From: Bacteroidales bacterium
Lineage (GTDB): Bacteria; Bacteroidota; Bacteroidia; Bacteroidales; Muribaculaceae
Direction: 5' to 3'
NCBI GenBank assembly: GCA_900770215.1
Contig: CAAGJW010000018.1
Coordinates: 1-26,153, forward strand
DNA length: 26,153 bases
The notes below the pieces were generated by a model. The model made no database searches, was not told where the DNA came from, and was given only the letters and a program-made list of their open reading frames with translations. Of this stretch, positions 15,502 to 26,103 are shown in pieces. A program made the position numbers and the translations under genes. The stretch's first letter is position 1. Every line of letters begins with the position of its first letter.

Positions 15502-16182
15502 ATGTGGTTAACAAAATCAAGTGTGGGACGAAAAGTGGTGATGAGTGTCACCGGTCTTTTCTTAGTCCTCTTTGTGACCTTTCATGCGCTGATGAACGTT
15601 GTCGCCGTCTTTTCGCCCAGCGGATATGACGCAGTGTGCGAGTTTCTCGGCGCCAACTGGTATGCCGTCTTGGGCAGTGCCGTGATTGCACTGGCCATCT
15701 GCATCCACTTTATCTATGCTGCCTGGCTCACCCTGCAAAACCGCAAGGCACGCGGCAACGACCGCTATGCCGTGTCGAAGAGCTGGAAAGAGGTGGACTG
15801 GCAGAGCAAGAACATGTTTGCAATCGGCCTGGTTGTAATCTGCTTCCTCATCATTCACCTGGTGCAATTCTGGGCAAAGATGCAATTGCCCGAGCTCATC
15901 AACAACATGGGCGGCGAGAGCTGCATCGAGGCCTACACTTCGGGCCACTATGCCCTCTACGAGGTGTTTAAGCACGTGTGGGTGCTGCCGGTATATCTCA
16001 TTGGCTTTGCAGCCCTGTGGTTCCACCTCACCCACGGCTTCTGGAGCGCATTCCAGACCCTGGGCGTTGCCAACGACAAGTGGATAGGCCGCTGGAAAAC
16101 CTGTGCAATGTGGTGGGCAACCATCCTGTTCATCCTCTTTGCCTTCACAGCCATCTACCTCACTTGGGACTGCGCTTTCTAA
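15502..16182 (+). CDS. frdC: Fumarate reductase/succinate dehydrogenase cytochrome b subunit
   Basis: A 226-residue membrane protein with about five hydrophobic helices, the length and order of the single-subunit dihaem type (type B) known from Wolinella and Bacteroides. Candidate haem-ligand histidines lie in helices: H28 (VTFHALMN), H69 (CIHFIY), H119 (LIIHLVQF) and H175/H178 (WFHLTHGFW). It anchors FrdA and FrdB to the inner membrane and passes electrons from menaquinol. It is first in the operon, 41 bp before frdA. The name sdhC is equally used; in an anaerobic Bacteroidales the main direction is fumarate reduction. Confidence 0.9.
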   Translation: MWLTKSSVGRKVVMSVTGLFLVLFVTFHALMNVVAVFSPSGYDAVCEFLGANWYAVLGSAVIALAICIHFIYAAWLTLQNRKARGNDRYAVSKSWKEVDWQSKNMFAIGLVVICFLIIHLVQFWAKMQLPELINNMGGESCIEAYTSGHYALYEVFKHVWVLPVYLIGFAALWFHLTHGFWSAFQTLGVANDKWIGRWKTCAMWWATILFILFAFTAIYLTWDCAF

Positions 16183-16223
16183 ATCTAAGCTGAGTATTAA
16201 CTTTTAAAATTTCAAATCGAAAA

Positions 16224-18233
<2,010 letters not shown>

Positions 18234-18238
18234 TCACA

Positions 18239-18994
18239 ATGGAATCAAATATAAGTTTTAAACTTAAAGTCTGGCGTCAGGCTGGTCCCAAGGAGCAAGG
18301 TCACTTTGAGACCTATGAAATGCAGGATATTCCAACCGACACCTCGTTTCTTGAGATGCTCGACATCCTGAACGAGCAGCTCATCGAGAAGGGTGAAGAG
18401 CCCATCATGTTCGACCACGACTGCCGCGAGGGCATATGCGGCATGTGCTCGCTCTACATCAACGGTCACCCGCACGGCCCGGCACAAGGCGCCACCACAT
18501 GCCAGCTCTACATGCGCCGCTTCCACGACGGCGAGACCATCACCGTAGAGCCCTGGCGCTCGGCTGCCTTCCCCGTCATCAAGGACTTGATGGTCGATCG
18601 CAACGCCTTCGACAAGATTCAGCAAGCCGGCGGCTACGTGAGCTTTGCCTGCGGCGGTGCCCCCGATGCCAACGCAATACCCATCAGCAAGGAAGCTGCC
18701 GACGAGGCCATGAACAGCGCCACCTGCATCGGGTGCGGCGCTTGCGTGGCAGCCTGCAAGAACGGCTCGGCCATGCTCTTTGTTGGAGCCAAGGTGAGCC
18801 AGTTTGCACTGCTCCCGCAAGGCAAGGTCGAGGCAAAGCGTCGTGTCAAGGCCATGGTGGCCAAGATGGACGAGCTGGGCTTCGGCAACTGCACCAACAC
18901 CGGTGCCTGCGCTTCGGAGTGTCCCAAGAACATCAAGCTGAGCAACATCACGCGTCTCAACCGCGAGTTCCTGTGCGCCAAGCTGAGCGACTAA
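18239..18994 (+). CDS. frdB: Fumarate reductase/succinate dehydrogenase iron-sulfur subunit
   Basis: A 251-residue protein. Ligands for [2Fe-2S] are C62, C67, C70 and C88 (DCREGICGMC ... TTC). The ferredoxin-like half carries C163, C166, C169 and C173 (CIGCGACVAAC) and C218, C224 and C228 (CTNTGACASECPKN), giving the [4Fe-4S] and [3Fe-4S] centres. It carries electrons between the haem subunit and the flavoprotein. It starts 5 bp after the frdA stop, so the two are cotranslated. Two hairpins follow the gene. Confidence 0.95.
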   Translation: MESNISFKLKVWRQAGPKEQGHFETYEMQDIPTDTSFLEMLDILNEQLIEKGEEPIMFDHDCREGICGMCSLYINGHPHGPAQGATTCQLYMRRFHDGETITVEPWRSAAFPVIKDLMVDRNAFDKIQQAGGYVSFACGGAPDANAIPISKEAADEAMNSATCIGCGACVAACKNGSAMLFVGAKVSQFALLPQGKVEAKRRVKAMVAKMDELGFGNCTNTGACASECPKNIKLSNITRLNREFLCAKLSD

Positions 18995-19005
18995 ACGCAA
19001 TACTG

Positions 19006-19089
19006 CCAGCGGCCCTGTCACGGGCCACGCTGGAGACATAACCCCACACTGAGCAGCCCTGAGCTTCATGCAAGAAGCCCAGGGCTGCT
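19006..19089 (+). terminator. Tandem hairpins after frdB
   Basis: The first hairpin pairs CCAGCG (19006-19011) with CGCTGG (19028-19033), extended by GCCC/GGGC. The second is a long stem (19052-19067 with 19074-19089, one mismatch, six-base loop). Neither is followed by a T-run, so the terminator call is moderate; they may stabilise the frd mRNA. Confidence 0.5.
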
Positions 19090-19150
19090 TGCATCATGCA
19101 CACCACAACAACACAAGCAAGCAAAATTGCAGACGGGATACAGGAGAAAA

Positions 19151-19164
19151 TGCAAACGATTGCA
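19151..19164 (+). promoter_or_regulatory. LacI-family operator upstream of malQ
   Basis: TGCAAACGATTGCA fits every fixed position of TGnAAnCGnTTnCA, and its five-base arms TGCAA/TTGCA are perfect. Its centre is 63.5 bp upstream of the -7-like element at 19221, the same distance as for the galM operator. Confidence 0.65.
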
Positions 19165-19220
19165 CTGTTTATATACCCAAATTTCAACATGTTGGCCATC
19201 GCCGAACGGGTATTGTTTTG

Positions 19221-19228
19221 TAATTTTA
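19221..19228 (+). promoter_or_regulatory. -7-like element of the malQ operon
   Basis: TAATTTTA departs from TAnnTTTG only in the last base. Its flanks (TTTGTA before, C after) mirror the galM promoter. There is no TTG at the -33 position, which would fit a promoter needing an activator. It lies about 35 bp upstream of the malQ ATG. Confidence 0.4.
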
Positions 19229-19262
19229 CATGGTTAATCGAACTCATAATACACTAACATAA

Positions 19263-21947
19263 ATGAAACTTACATTTAATCTGGATTACAACACCTATTT
19301 CGGCGAGGAAATCGTGTTGAACATCGTGGAGGCAGGCGGCAACATCGCAAAGCGTGCGATGACCACCGTCAACGGCCACACCTGGTCGTGCGAGACCACC
19401 CTGGCACCTGCCCACAGCACAAAGAGCATAGAATACTACTACAGCGTGGAGCGCGATGGCCACCTCGAGCGCCACGAGTGGGCTGGCAAGCGTCACTTGC
19501 TCGACTTGGCAGCCGCCCGGGCCACACGCGTCACCACCTTCGACCACTGGATCGACATTCCACAAGACAGCTACCACTACAGCTCGGCCATCACCGAGTG
19601 CCTGGCTCACCGCGACACCGCGGTCTTGCCGGCTACCGACTACGACACCACCGTGATGCTCAAGGTGCGCGCCCCGCAGCTGCGTGCCGGCGACCGCCTT
19701 GCCCTGGTGGGCAGCGGTCCTGCACTGGGCAGCTGGTCGGTGCTCAAGGCCATAGCCATGACCGAGCACTCGCGCAACGAGTGGGTGGCCGCGATCGATG
19801 CCAGCCAGCTCAAGAGCAACGTGATAGAGTTTAAGTTTGTGGCCTTCAGCAACCGCGACGACAAAACCATATTGTGGGAAGTCGACGGCAACCGCACCGT
19901 GACCCTGCCCCAGCTCAAGAAAGGCGACTGCGTGGTCTATGAGCTGCCCACAGCCGGGTTCCCCATAGGCGACTGGCGCATTGCCGGCACAGTGGTGCCC
20001 GTGTTCTCGCTCAAGACGGCTGGCAGCTTCGGCGTGGGCGACTTCGGCGACCTCAAGCACATGATCGACTATGTGGCCTCGACCGGGCAGAAGGCGCTGC
20101 AGGTGCTGCCCATCAACGACACCACCATCACCCACACCTGGACCGACAGCTACCCCTACAACTGCATCAGCATTTACGCATTGCACCCGCAGTACATCGA
20201 CTTGCGGCAACTGCCGCAGCTTGCCGACACCCGTCGCCGCAAGCACTACAGCCAGTTGCAGGCCGAGCTCAACGCACTGCCCAAAATCGACTATGAGCGC
20301 GTGAACCAGGCCAAACAGGCCTACATGGAGGAGCTCTACAAGCAAGAAGGCGCCAAGACCATGAAAACGGCCGAGTTCAAGCAATACTTCGAGGCCAACG
20401 AGCAGTGGCTCGTGCCCTATGCAGCCTTCTGCCACTACCGTGACCTCTACGGCACCGCCAGTTTCAGCAAGTGGCCCGAGCACCGCACCTTCGACGATAG
20501 CCTGCGTGCCGCCATGGCCAACAGCCGCACCAGCGAGTACAAAAAAGTGGCCTACTGGTACTATGTGCAATACTGCCTCGACAAGCAGATGCGCGAGGCC
20601 CACGACTATGCCCGCAAGCGCCACGTCATTCTCAAGGGCGACATCCCCATCGGCGTGAGCCGCGACGGCGTGGAGACCTGGGTCGAGCCCAAATACTTTA
20701 ACCTCAACGGCCAGGCCGGCGCCCCGCCCGACGCCTTCGCCACCGACGGGCAGAACTGGGGCTTCCCCACCTACAACTGGGACGAGATGCTCAAGGACGG
20801 CTGCCTGTGGTGGGTGAAGCGCTTCAAGAAAATGGCACAGTACTTCGATGCCTACCGCATCGACCACGTGCTGGGCTTCTTCCGCATTTGGGAAATTCCC
20901 ATCGATGCCGTGAGCGGCCTGCTGGGCCAGTTCTCGCCGGCACTGGGCATGACCCGCGAGCAGATCGAGGGCTACGGCCTTCACTTCCAGGACTACTTCA
21001 CCGAGCCTTTCATCACCGACTGGTCGCTCGAGCGCACCTTCCACGACCGCGCCGGCGAAGTGAAGGAGAAATACCTGGAGCACACCTGGGGCGACCGCTA
21101 CCGCCTGAAACCCGACTACGACACCCAGCGCAAGATATTGAACGCCTTCAAGGGCCGCGACAGCCAGGACGACAAGAACCTGTGCACAGCGCTCATGTCG
21201 CTGGCAGCCGACGTGCTCTTTGTGCGCGACCGCAAGGACCCCGACAAGTTCCACCCGCGCATTGCCGTGCAGCACGCATTCATCTACGAGTCGCTCTACG
21301 ACAGCGACAAGGCTGCCTTCAACAAGCTCTACGACGACTACTTCTACCGCCGCAACAACGACTTCTGGTACCGCGAGGCCATGAAGAAGCTGCCCAGGCT
21401 GGTCGAGGCCACCAGCATGCTCGTGTGTGCCGAAGACCTGGGCATGGTGCCTGCCTGCGTGCCCTGGGTCATCAACGAGCTGCGCATCCTGAGCCTCGAG
21501 ATTCAATCGATGCCCAAGGACAACCACGTGAAATTTGGCGTGCTGGCCAACAACCCCTACCGCTCGGTGAGCACCATCTCGACCCACGACATGCCCACCA
21601 TGCGCCAGTGGTGGGACGAGGACTGGAACACCGCCCAGGAATACTACAACGAGGTGCTGTGGAAGCAAGGCCCTGCCCCCCACCCCATGCCAGGGTGGCT
21701 TGCCGAGCAGGTCGTGGCCAATCACCTCAACTGCCCCTCGATGCTGTGCCTGCTCTCGTTCCAGGACTGGACGGCCATCGACGAGGACGAGCGGCTGGCC
21801 GACGAGAACGACGAGCGCATCAACGTGCCTGCCATTCCGCGCTACTACTGGCGCTACCGCATGCACAAGAGCATCGAGCAGCTCATGGCCGACACCAGCT
21901 TCAATGCCAAGGTGAAAAAGCTCATCACCCAGAGTGGCCGCCTGTAA
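19263..21947 (+). CDS. malQ: 4-alpha-glucanotransferase, DPE2-like with N-terminal starch-binding domains
   Basis: An 894-residue protein, much longer than the roughly 500-700 residues of simple GH77 enzymes. Two N-terminal CBM20-like modules (about 1-95 and 125-225; the second includes LALVGSGPALGSW) precede the GH77 domain. Catalytic residues visible are D534 in YRIDHVLGFF (nucleophile), E724 in CAEDLGMVP (acid/base) and D776 in STHDMPTMR. This layout matches plant DPE2 and Bacteroides MalQ, which use maltose and transfer glucose to glycogen or maltodextrins. There is no signal peptide, so it is cytosolic. It leads an operon with two exported GH13 enzymes, 60 bp before the next gene. Confidence 0.92.
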   Translation: MKLTFNLDYNTYFGEEIVLNIVEAGGNIAKRAMTTVNGHTWSCETTLAPAHSTKSIEYYYSVERDGHLERHEWAGKRHLLDLAAARATRVTTFDHWIDIPQDSYHYSSAITECLAHRDTAVLPATDYDTTVMLKVRAPQLRAGDRLALVGSGPALGSWSVLKAIAMTEHSRNEWVAAIDASQLKSNVIEFKFVAFSNRDDKTILWEVDGNRTVTLPQLKKGDCVVYELPTAGFPIGDWRIAGTVVPVFSLKTAGSFGVGDFGDLKHMIDYVASTGQKALQVLPINDTTITHTWTDSYPYNCISIYALHPQYIDLRQLPQLADTRRRKHYSQLQAELNALPKIDYERVNQAKQAYMEELYKQEGAKTMKTAEFKQYFEANEQWLVPYAAFCHYRDLYGTASFSKWPEHRTFDDSLRAAMANSRTSEYKKVAYWYYVQYCLDKQMREAHDYARKRHVILKGDIPIGVSRDGVETWVEPKYFNLNGQAGAPPDAFATDGQNWGFPTYNWDEMLKDGCLWWVKRFKKMAQYFDAYRIDHVLGFFRIWEIPIDAVSGLLGQFSPALGMTREQIEGYGLHFQDYFTEPFITDWSLERTFHDRAGEVKEKYLEHTWGDRYRLKPDYDTQRKILNAFKGRDSQDDKNLCTALMSLAADVLFVRDRKDPDKFHPRIAVQHAFIYESLYDSDKAAFNKLYDDYFYRRNNDFWYREAMKKLPRLVEATSMLVCAEDLGMVPACVPWVINELRILSLEIQSMPKDNHVKFGVLANNPYRSVSTISTHDMPTMRQWWDEDWNTAQEYYNEVLWKQGPAPHPMPGWLAEQVVANHLNCPSMLCLLSFQDWTAIDEDERLADENDERINVPAIPRYYWRYRMHKSIEQLMADTSFNAKVKKLITQSGRL

Positions 21948-22007
21948 ACAAAACGGCCACGCTGGCAACGCACTACACCCACTCCAATCAAGCCAACACC
22001 TATCAAT

Positions 22008-23957
22008 ATGAAACTACGACAACTATTACTCATAGCACTCATGACCATTATTGCGGCGACGGCTGCCACAGGGCAGCCCGTCGTCTACACCCCGCGACAG
22101 TCCACCTTCAAGCTGCGCACCCTGCCTAGCGCCAAGGCTGTAGTGCTGCGCATCTACAACCAGGGCACAGGCGGCAAGGCCGTGACAACGGCCAAGATGA
22201 AGCGCGTGGGCCTCGACGGCCAGCTGGCCACCTATGAGGCCACGCTCAAGGGCGACCTCAAGGGCAAGTTCTACACCCTCGATGTGAAATATGGCAATCG
22301 CTTCATGGGCGAGTGCCCGGGGCCCGAGGCCCGCGCCGTGGGCCTCAACGGCCGGCGCGGCGCCATCATCGACATGCGCGACACCGACCCCGAGGGCTGG
22401 GCCCAGGACCGCGGCCCCGCCATTGCTGGCAAAGACCTCATGATCTACGAGTTGCACCACCGCGACTTCTCGATAGCCCGCAACATCAACCTCGACCCCG
22501 GGGTCAATGTCAAGCGGCAGTCGACCAAATATCCCGGCAAGTTTCTGGCCTTGACCGAGCCGTGGGCCATCGACCACCTGAAGCGCCTGGGCGTGAACGC
22601 AGTGCACCTGCTGCCGTCGTTCGACTTCGCATCGATCGACGAGAGCAAGCCCGAGGTGCCGCAATACAACTGGGGCTACGACCCGCTCAACTACAACGTA
22701 CCCGAGGGCAGCTACAGCACCAATGCCGCCGACCCCGCCACGCGCATACGCGAGTTCAAGCTCATGGTGCAGGCCCTGCACCGCGCCGGCATCAAGGTGA
22801 TACTCGACGTGGTCTACAACCACATGTTCAGCATCGAGGGCAACTCGTTTCAGAAGACCATGCCCGATGCCATCTTCCGCAAGCGGCCCGACGGCAGCTA
22901 CAGCAACGGCTCGGGCTGCGGCAACGAGACCATGAGCGAGGGCATCTTTGGCGACTACATGCTGCGCAGCGTGAAGTACTGGGTCGACGAGTACCACATC
23001 GACGGCTTCCGCTTCGACCTGATGGGTGTGCACGACATCGCGACCATGAACAAGATACGCCACGCGCTGCCCGCCGACATCTTCATCTACGGCGAGGGCT
23101 GGAGCGCAGGCAGCTGCGCCTATCCGGCCGATAAGCTCGCCATGAAGGCCCACATGGCACAAATGCCCGGCATAGCTGCCTTCGGCGACGAACTGCGCGA
23201 CGCCCTGCGCGGCCCCTTCAGCGACGACCACAAGGGCGCCTTCCTGGCTGGCATCGCCGGCGAGGAAGAGAGCATCAAGGCCGGCATCGCCGGCTGCATC
23301 GCCCACCCGCAGGTCGACTACAGCAAGGTGAACTACAGCAAGCAGCCCTGGGCCCAGCAGCCCACACAGTTGATTGCCTATGTGAGCTGCCACGACGACA
23401 TGTGCCTGGTCGACCGCCTGCGCACCGAGCTGCCTGGCATCGACCAGGACGAGCTCGAGCGCCTCGACATGCTTGCCCAGACCGCCGTGTTCACCTCGCA
23501 GGGTGTGCCCTTCATGCTCAGCGGCGAGGAGATGATGCGCGACAAGAAAGGCGTGCACAACAGCTTCAACTCGCCCGACAGCGTCAACCAGCTCGACTGG
23601 AACGGCACCCTGCTGCACCCACAAGTGTGGGACTACTACCGCAACCTGCTGGCCCTGCGCAGCCAGCACCCGGCCTTCAGGCTGGGCGATGCCGAGCTGG
23701 TGCGCAGCCACCTCGAGTTTCTGCCCACGCAAGACTGCGTGGTGGCCTTCCGTCTCAAGGACCATGCCGGCGGCGACGCATGGAGCAACATCGTGGTCGT
23801 GCTCAACGCCCGCAAGACACCGGTCACAGTCGAGGTGCCGCAAGGCTGGTACACCGTGGTGGCCTCAGGCGGCAAGATCGATGCCAGCGGACTGGGCACC
23901 TTCAACGGCTCGGCCGTCGAGGTTCAGCCCCAATCGGCATTGATCATGCACCAGTAA
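22008..23957 (+). CDS. Type I pullulanase (GH13), exported
   Basis: A 649-residue protein with an N-terminal signal peptide (MKLRQLLLIALMTIIAATAA, no lipobox), so periplasmic or exported. The motif YNWGYDP (about 223-229) identifies type I pullulanases. GH13 catalytic residues are D337 in GFRFDLMG (nucleophile), E363 in YGEGW (acid/base) and D463 in VSCHDD (transition-state Asp). An N-terminal beta domain of about 130 residues precedes the catalytic barrel. It hydrolyses alpha-1,6 branches of pullulan, glycogen or limit dextrins, feeding linear chains to the amylase downstream. It lies between malQ and the SusA-like gene, with 39 bp to the latter. The block after the third catalytic Asp (DMCLVDRL) differs from the DNHTLWDKL seen in many type I pullulanases. 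Confidence 0.88.
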   Translation: MKLRQLLLIALMTIIAATAATGQPVVYTPRQSTFKLRTLPSAKAVVLRIYNQGTGGKAVTTAKMKRVGLDGQLATYEATLKGDLKGKFYTLDVKYGNRFMGECPGPEARAVGLNGRRGAIIDMRDTDPEGWAQDRGPAIAGKDLMIYELHHRDFSIARNINLDPGVNVKRQSTKYPGKFLALTEPWAIDHLKRLGVNAVHLLPSFDFASIDESKPEVPQYNWGYDPLNYNVPEGSYSTNAADPATRIREFKLMVQALHRAGIKVILDVVYNHMFSIEGNSFQKTMPDAIFRKRPDGSYSNGSGCGNETMSEGIFGDYMLRSVKYWVDEYHIDGFRFDLMGVHDIATMNKIRHALPADIFIYGEGWSAGSCAYPADKLAMKAHMAQMPGIAAFGDELRDALRGPFSDDHKGAFLAGIAGEEESIKAGIAGCIAHPQVDYSKVNYSKQPWAQQPTQLIAYVSCHDDMCLVDRLRTELPGIDQDELERLDMLAQTAVFTSQGVPFMLSGEEMMRDKKGVHNSFNSPDSVNQLDWNGTLLHPQVWDYYRNLLALRSQHPAFRLGDAELVRSHLEFLPTQDCVVAFRLKDHAGGDAWSNIVVVLNARKTPVTVEVPQGWYTVVASGGKIDASGLGTFNGSAVEVQPQSALIMHQ

Positions 23958-23996
23958 CAAAAAACATCAACACAATCACAAGACAGATAAGAGAAA

Positions 23997-25856
23997 ATGA
24001 AAAAAATACTTCTTTCGGCAATGATAATGACAGCAATGGCAGCCAGTGCAGCCACAGTCAATGTAGACCGCATCGACCCGCCCAACTGGTACACCGGGCT
24101 CAACGACCCCTCGCTGCAACTCATGGTCTACGGCAAGGACATCAAGGGCGCCGGCGTGTCCACCAGCTATCCGGGCGTGAGCATCGACAGCGTGGTCAAC
24201 GTGGAGAGTGCCAACTACTTGCTCGTTTACCTCAACGTGAAAAATGCCCAGCCTGGCACAATGCAGCTCAACTTCAGCCAGGGCGGCAAGAAAAAGACAG
24301 TGAAATATGAGCTCAAAGCACGCGCCATGAGCGGCGAGCAGCACCAGGGCTTCAGCGCAGCCGATGTGCTCTACATGCTCATGCCCGACCGCTTTGCCGA
24401 TGGCGACCCGGCTGGCGACCAGCTCGCAGGCATGCAGCCCTACAAGTGCGACCGCAACGAGCCCAGCCTGCGCCACGGCGGCGACCTCAAGGGCATAGCG
24501 CAGCACCTCGACTACTTCGACCAGCTGGGCGTGACCGCACTGTGGTTCACCCCCGTGCTCGAAAACAACAGCCCCGACGAGAACGGCACCTTCAGCACCT
24601 ATCACGGCTATGCCACCACCGACTACTACAAGGTCGACCCACGCTTCGGCACCAACGACGACTACAAGCAACTCGTGGCCCAGGCCCACCAGCACGGTCT
24701 GAAGGTGGTGATGGACATGATCTTCAACCACTGCGGTCTCTACCACCCCTGGCTCAAGGACCTGCCCTCCAAGGACTGGCTCAACTGGCCCGCCGGCTAC
24801 AAGAAGTATATGCAGACGAGCTACAAGCTCACCCCAGTCATGGACCCCTATGCCAGCCAAGTCGATAAGAAAGAGACCCTCGAGGGCTGGTTTGTGCCCA
24901 CCATGCCCGACCTCAACCAGAACAACCCCCACGTGATGACCTACCTCATACAGAACAGCGTGTGGTGGATTGAGACCGTGGGCATCGACGGCATACGCAT
25001 GGACACCTACCCCTATGCCTACAGGCAGCCCATGGCCCGATGGATGAAACGCCTCAACGACGAGTACCCCAACTTCAACGTGGTGGGCGAAGCCTGGGTC
25101 ACCGAGCCCGCCTACACCGCCGCCTGGCAGAAGGACTCGCGGCTGAGAGACGACAACAGCTTCCTGCCCACCGTGATGGACTTCTCCTTCTACGACAAGC
25201 TCAATCTGGCCAAGAATGAGGAAACCGACGGCGAGTGGAAAGGCTACAACCGCATCTACAACAGCTTTGTCTACGACTACCTCTACAAGGACCCCAGCCA
25301 CGTAATGGCTTTCATCGAGAATCACGACACCGACCGCTTCCTGGGCAACGGTAACGACGTCGACGCCCTGAAACAGGCCCTGGCCCTGCTGCTCACCGTG
25401 AAACGCATACCGCAACTCTACTACGGCACCGAGGTGCTCATTAACGGCACCAAGGAGGTGACCGACGGCAACGTGCGCAAGGACTTCATGGGCGGCTTCC
25501 CGGGCGACAAGCGCAACTGCTTTACGCGCGAGGGCCGCACGGCCCAGGAAAACGACATGTTCGACTGGCTGAGTGCCGTGCTGCACTGGCGCCAGCACAA
25601 CGACGTGATCGCCAAAGGCACAATGACGCAATTCTGCCCCTATGGCGGCGTCTACGTCATCGCCCGCCGCTACCAGGGCAAGAAGGTGATGACCGTGCTC
25701 AACGGCACCAGCAAGCCCGCCACCCTGAGCGTGAAGCGCTATGCCGAGGTCATCGAGGACGCCGCCACAGCCCGCGACGTGCCCACCGGCAAGACCGTAG
25801 ACCTGACCCGTGACTACAACCTCGCCCCCCGCGAGGCCCTCATCCTGCAATTCTAA
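23997..25856 (+). CDS. SusA-like neopullulanase/alpha-amylase (GH13), periplasmic
   Basis: A 619-residue protein, close in length and layout to SusA of Bacteroides thetaiotaomicron (617 residues). A signal peptide (MKKILLSAMIMTAMAASAA) is followed by a cyclomaltodextrinase-type N-terminal beta domain (about 22-105; DPPNWYTGLNDPSLQLMVYG). The GH13 barrel follows, with catalytic D336 in DGIRMDTYPY, E365 in VVGEAW and D444 in ENHDTDR, and then a C-terminal beta domain. SusA cuts maltooligosaccharides to maltose and glucose in the periplasm. No susC, susD or susR lies in the window, so uptake across the outer membrane must be encoded elsewhere. It is the last gene of the operon and is followed by a strong terminator. 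Confidence 0.9.
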   Translation: MKKILLSAMIMTAMAASAATVNVDRIDPPNWYTGLNDPSLQLMVYGKDIKGAGVSTSYPGVSIDSVVNVESANYLLVYLNVKNAQPGTMQLNFSQGGKKKTVKYELKARAMSGEQHQGFSAADVLYMLMPDRFADGDPAGDQLAGMQPYKCDRNEPSLRHGGDLKGIAQHLDYFDQLGVTALWFTPVLENNSPDENGTFSTYHGYATTDYYKVDPRFGTNDDYKQLVAQAHQHGLKVVMDMIFNHCGLYHPWLKDLPSKDWLNWPAGYKKYMQTSYKLTPVMDPYASQVDKKETLEGWFVPTMPDLNQNNPHVMTYLIQNSVWWIETVGIDGIRMDTYPYAYRQPMARWMKRLNDEYPNFNVVGEAWVTEPAYTAAWQKDSRLRDDNSFLPTVMDFSFYDKLNLAKNEETDGEWKGYNRIYNSFVYDYLYKDPSHVMAFIENHDTDRFLGNGNDVDALKQALALLLTVKRIPQLYYGTEVLINGTKEVTDGNVRKDFMGGFPGDKRNCFTREGRTAQENDMFDWLSAVLHWRQHNDVIAKGTMTQFCPYGGVYVIARRYQGKKVMTVLNGTSKPATLSVKRYAEVIEDAATARDVPTGKTVDLTRDYNLAPREALILQF

Positions 25857-25888
25857 CCTCAACTGTTTAGCAATTATCAGTCATCACA

Positions 25889-25937
25889 GCACCCCGCTGG
25901 CCACAATGCAAAGCCAGCAGGGTGCCGTCGTTTTTTT
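25889..25937 (+). terminator. Terminator of the malQ-pullulanase-amylase operon
   Basis: Thirteen-base arms (25889-25901 GCACCCCGCTGGC, 25913-25925 GCCAGCAGGGTGC) with one mismatch, an eleven-base loop and a run of seven T starting at 25931. Confidence 0.85.
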
Positions 25938-26069
25938 CCTGGCGTTGCCATTGCGTCAGGCAACTGAAGATGCCAGGTCCTCTCGGGCTCGAGCTGTGCC
26001 GTGGCGCACCCGTGGGGCGGGGCGGGTGAATTTACGTAACCATCCGAAATGCGCCGTCTTTTTGGAGTA

Positions 26070-26100
26070 TTTTTTGATTGCGAGCTTTGCAGTCAAAAAA
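26070..26100 (+). promoter_or_regulatory. Hairpin just upstream of the partial IS66-like gene
   Basis: Arms at 26070-26081 and 26089-26100 (TTTTTTGATTGC and GCAGTCAAAAAA, one G-T pair) end three bases before the ATG at 26104. Formed in RNA it would cover the ribosome binding region, as seen in several insertion sequences that block translation from read-through transcripts. Confidence 0.4.
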
Positions 26101-26103
26101 GCT

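Noticed and set aside
22026..23843. Long minus-strand open frame (605 codons) opposite the pullulanase
   Set aside because: It mirrors a clear GH13 gene; long antisense frames are expected in this GC-rich coding sequence. The same applies to minus-strand frames at 16212-18212, 19254-21968 and 23976-25862.
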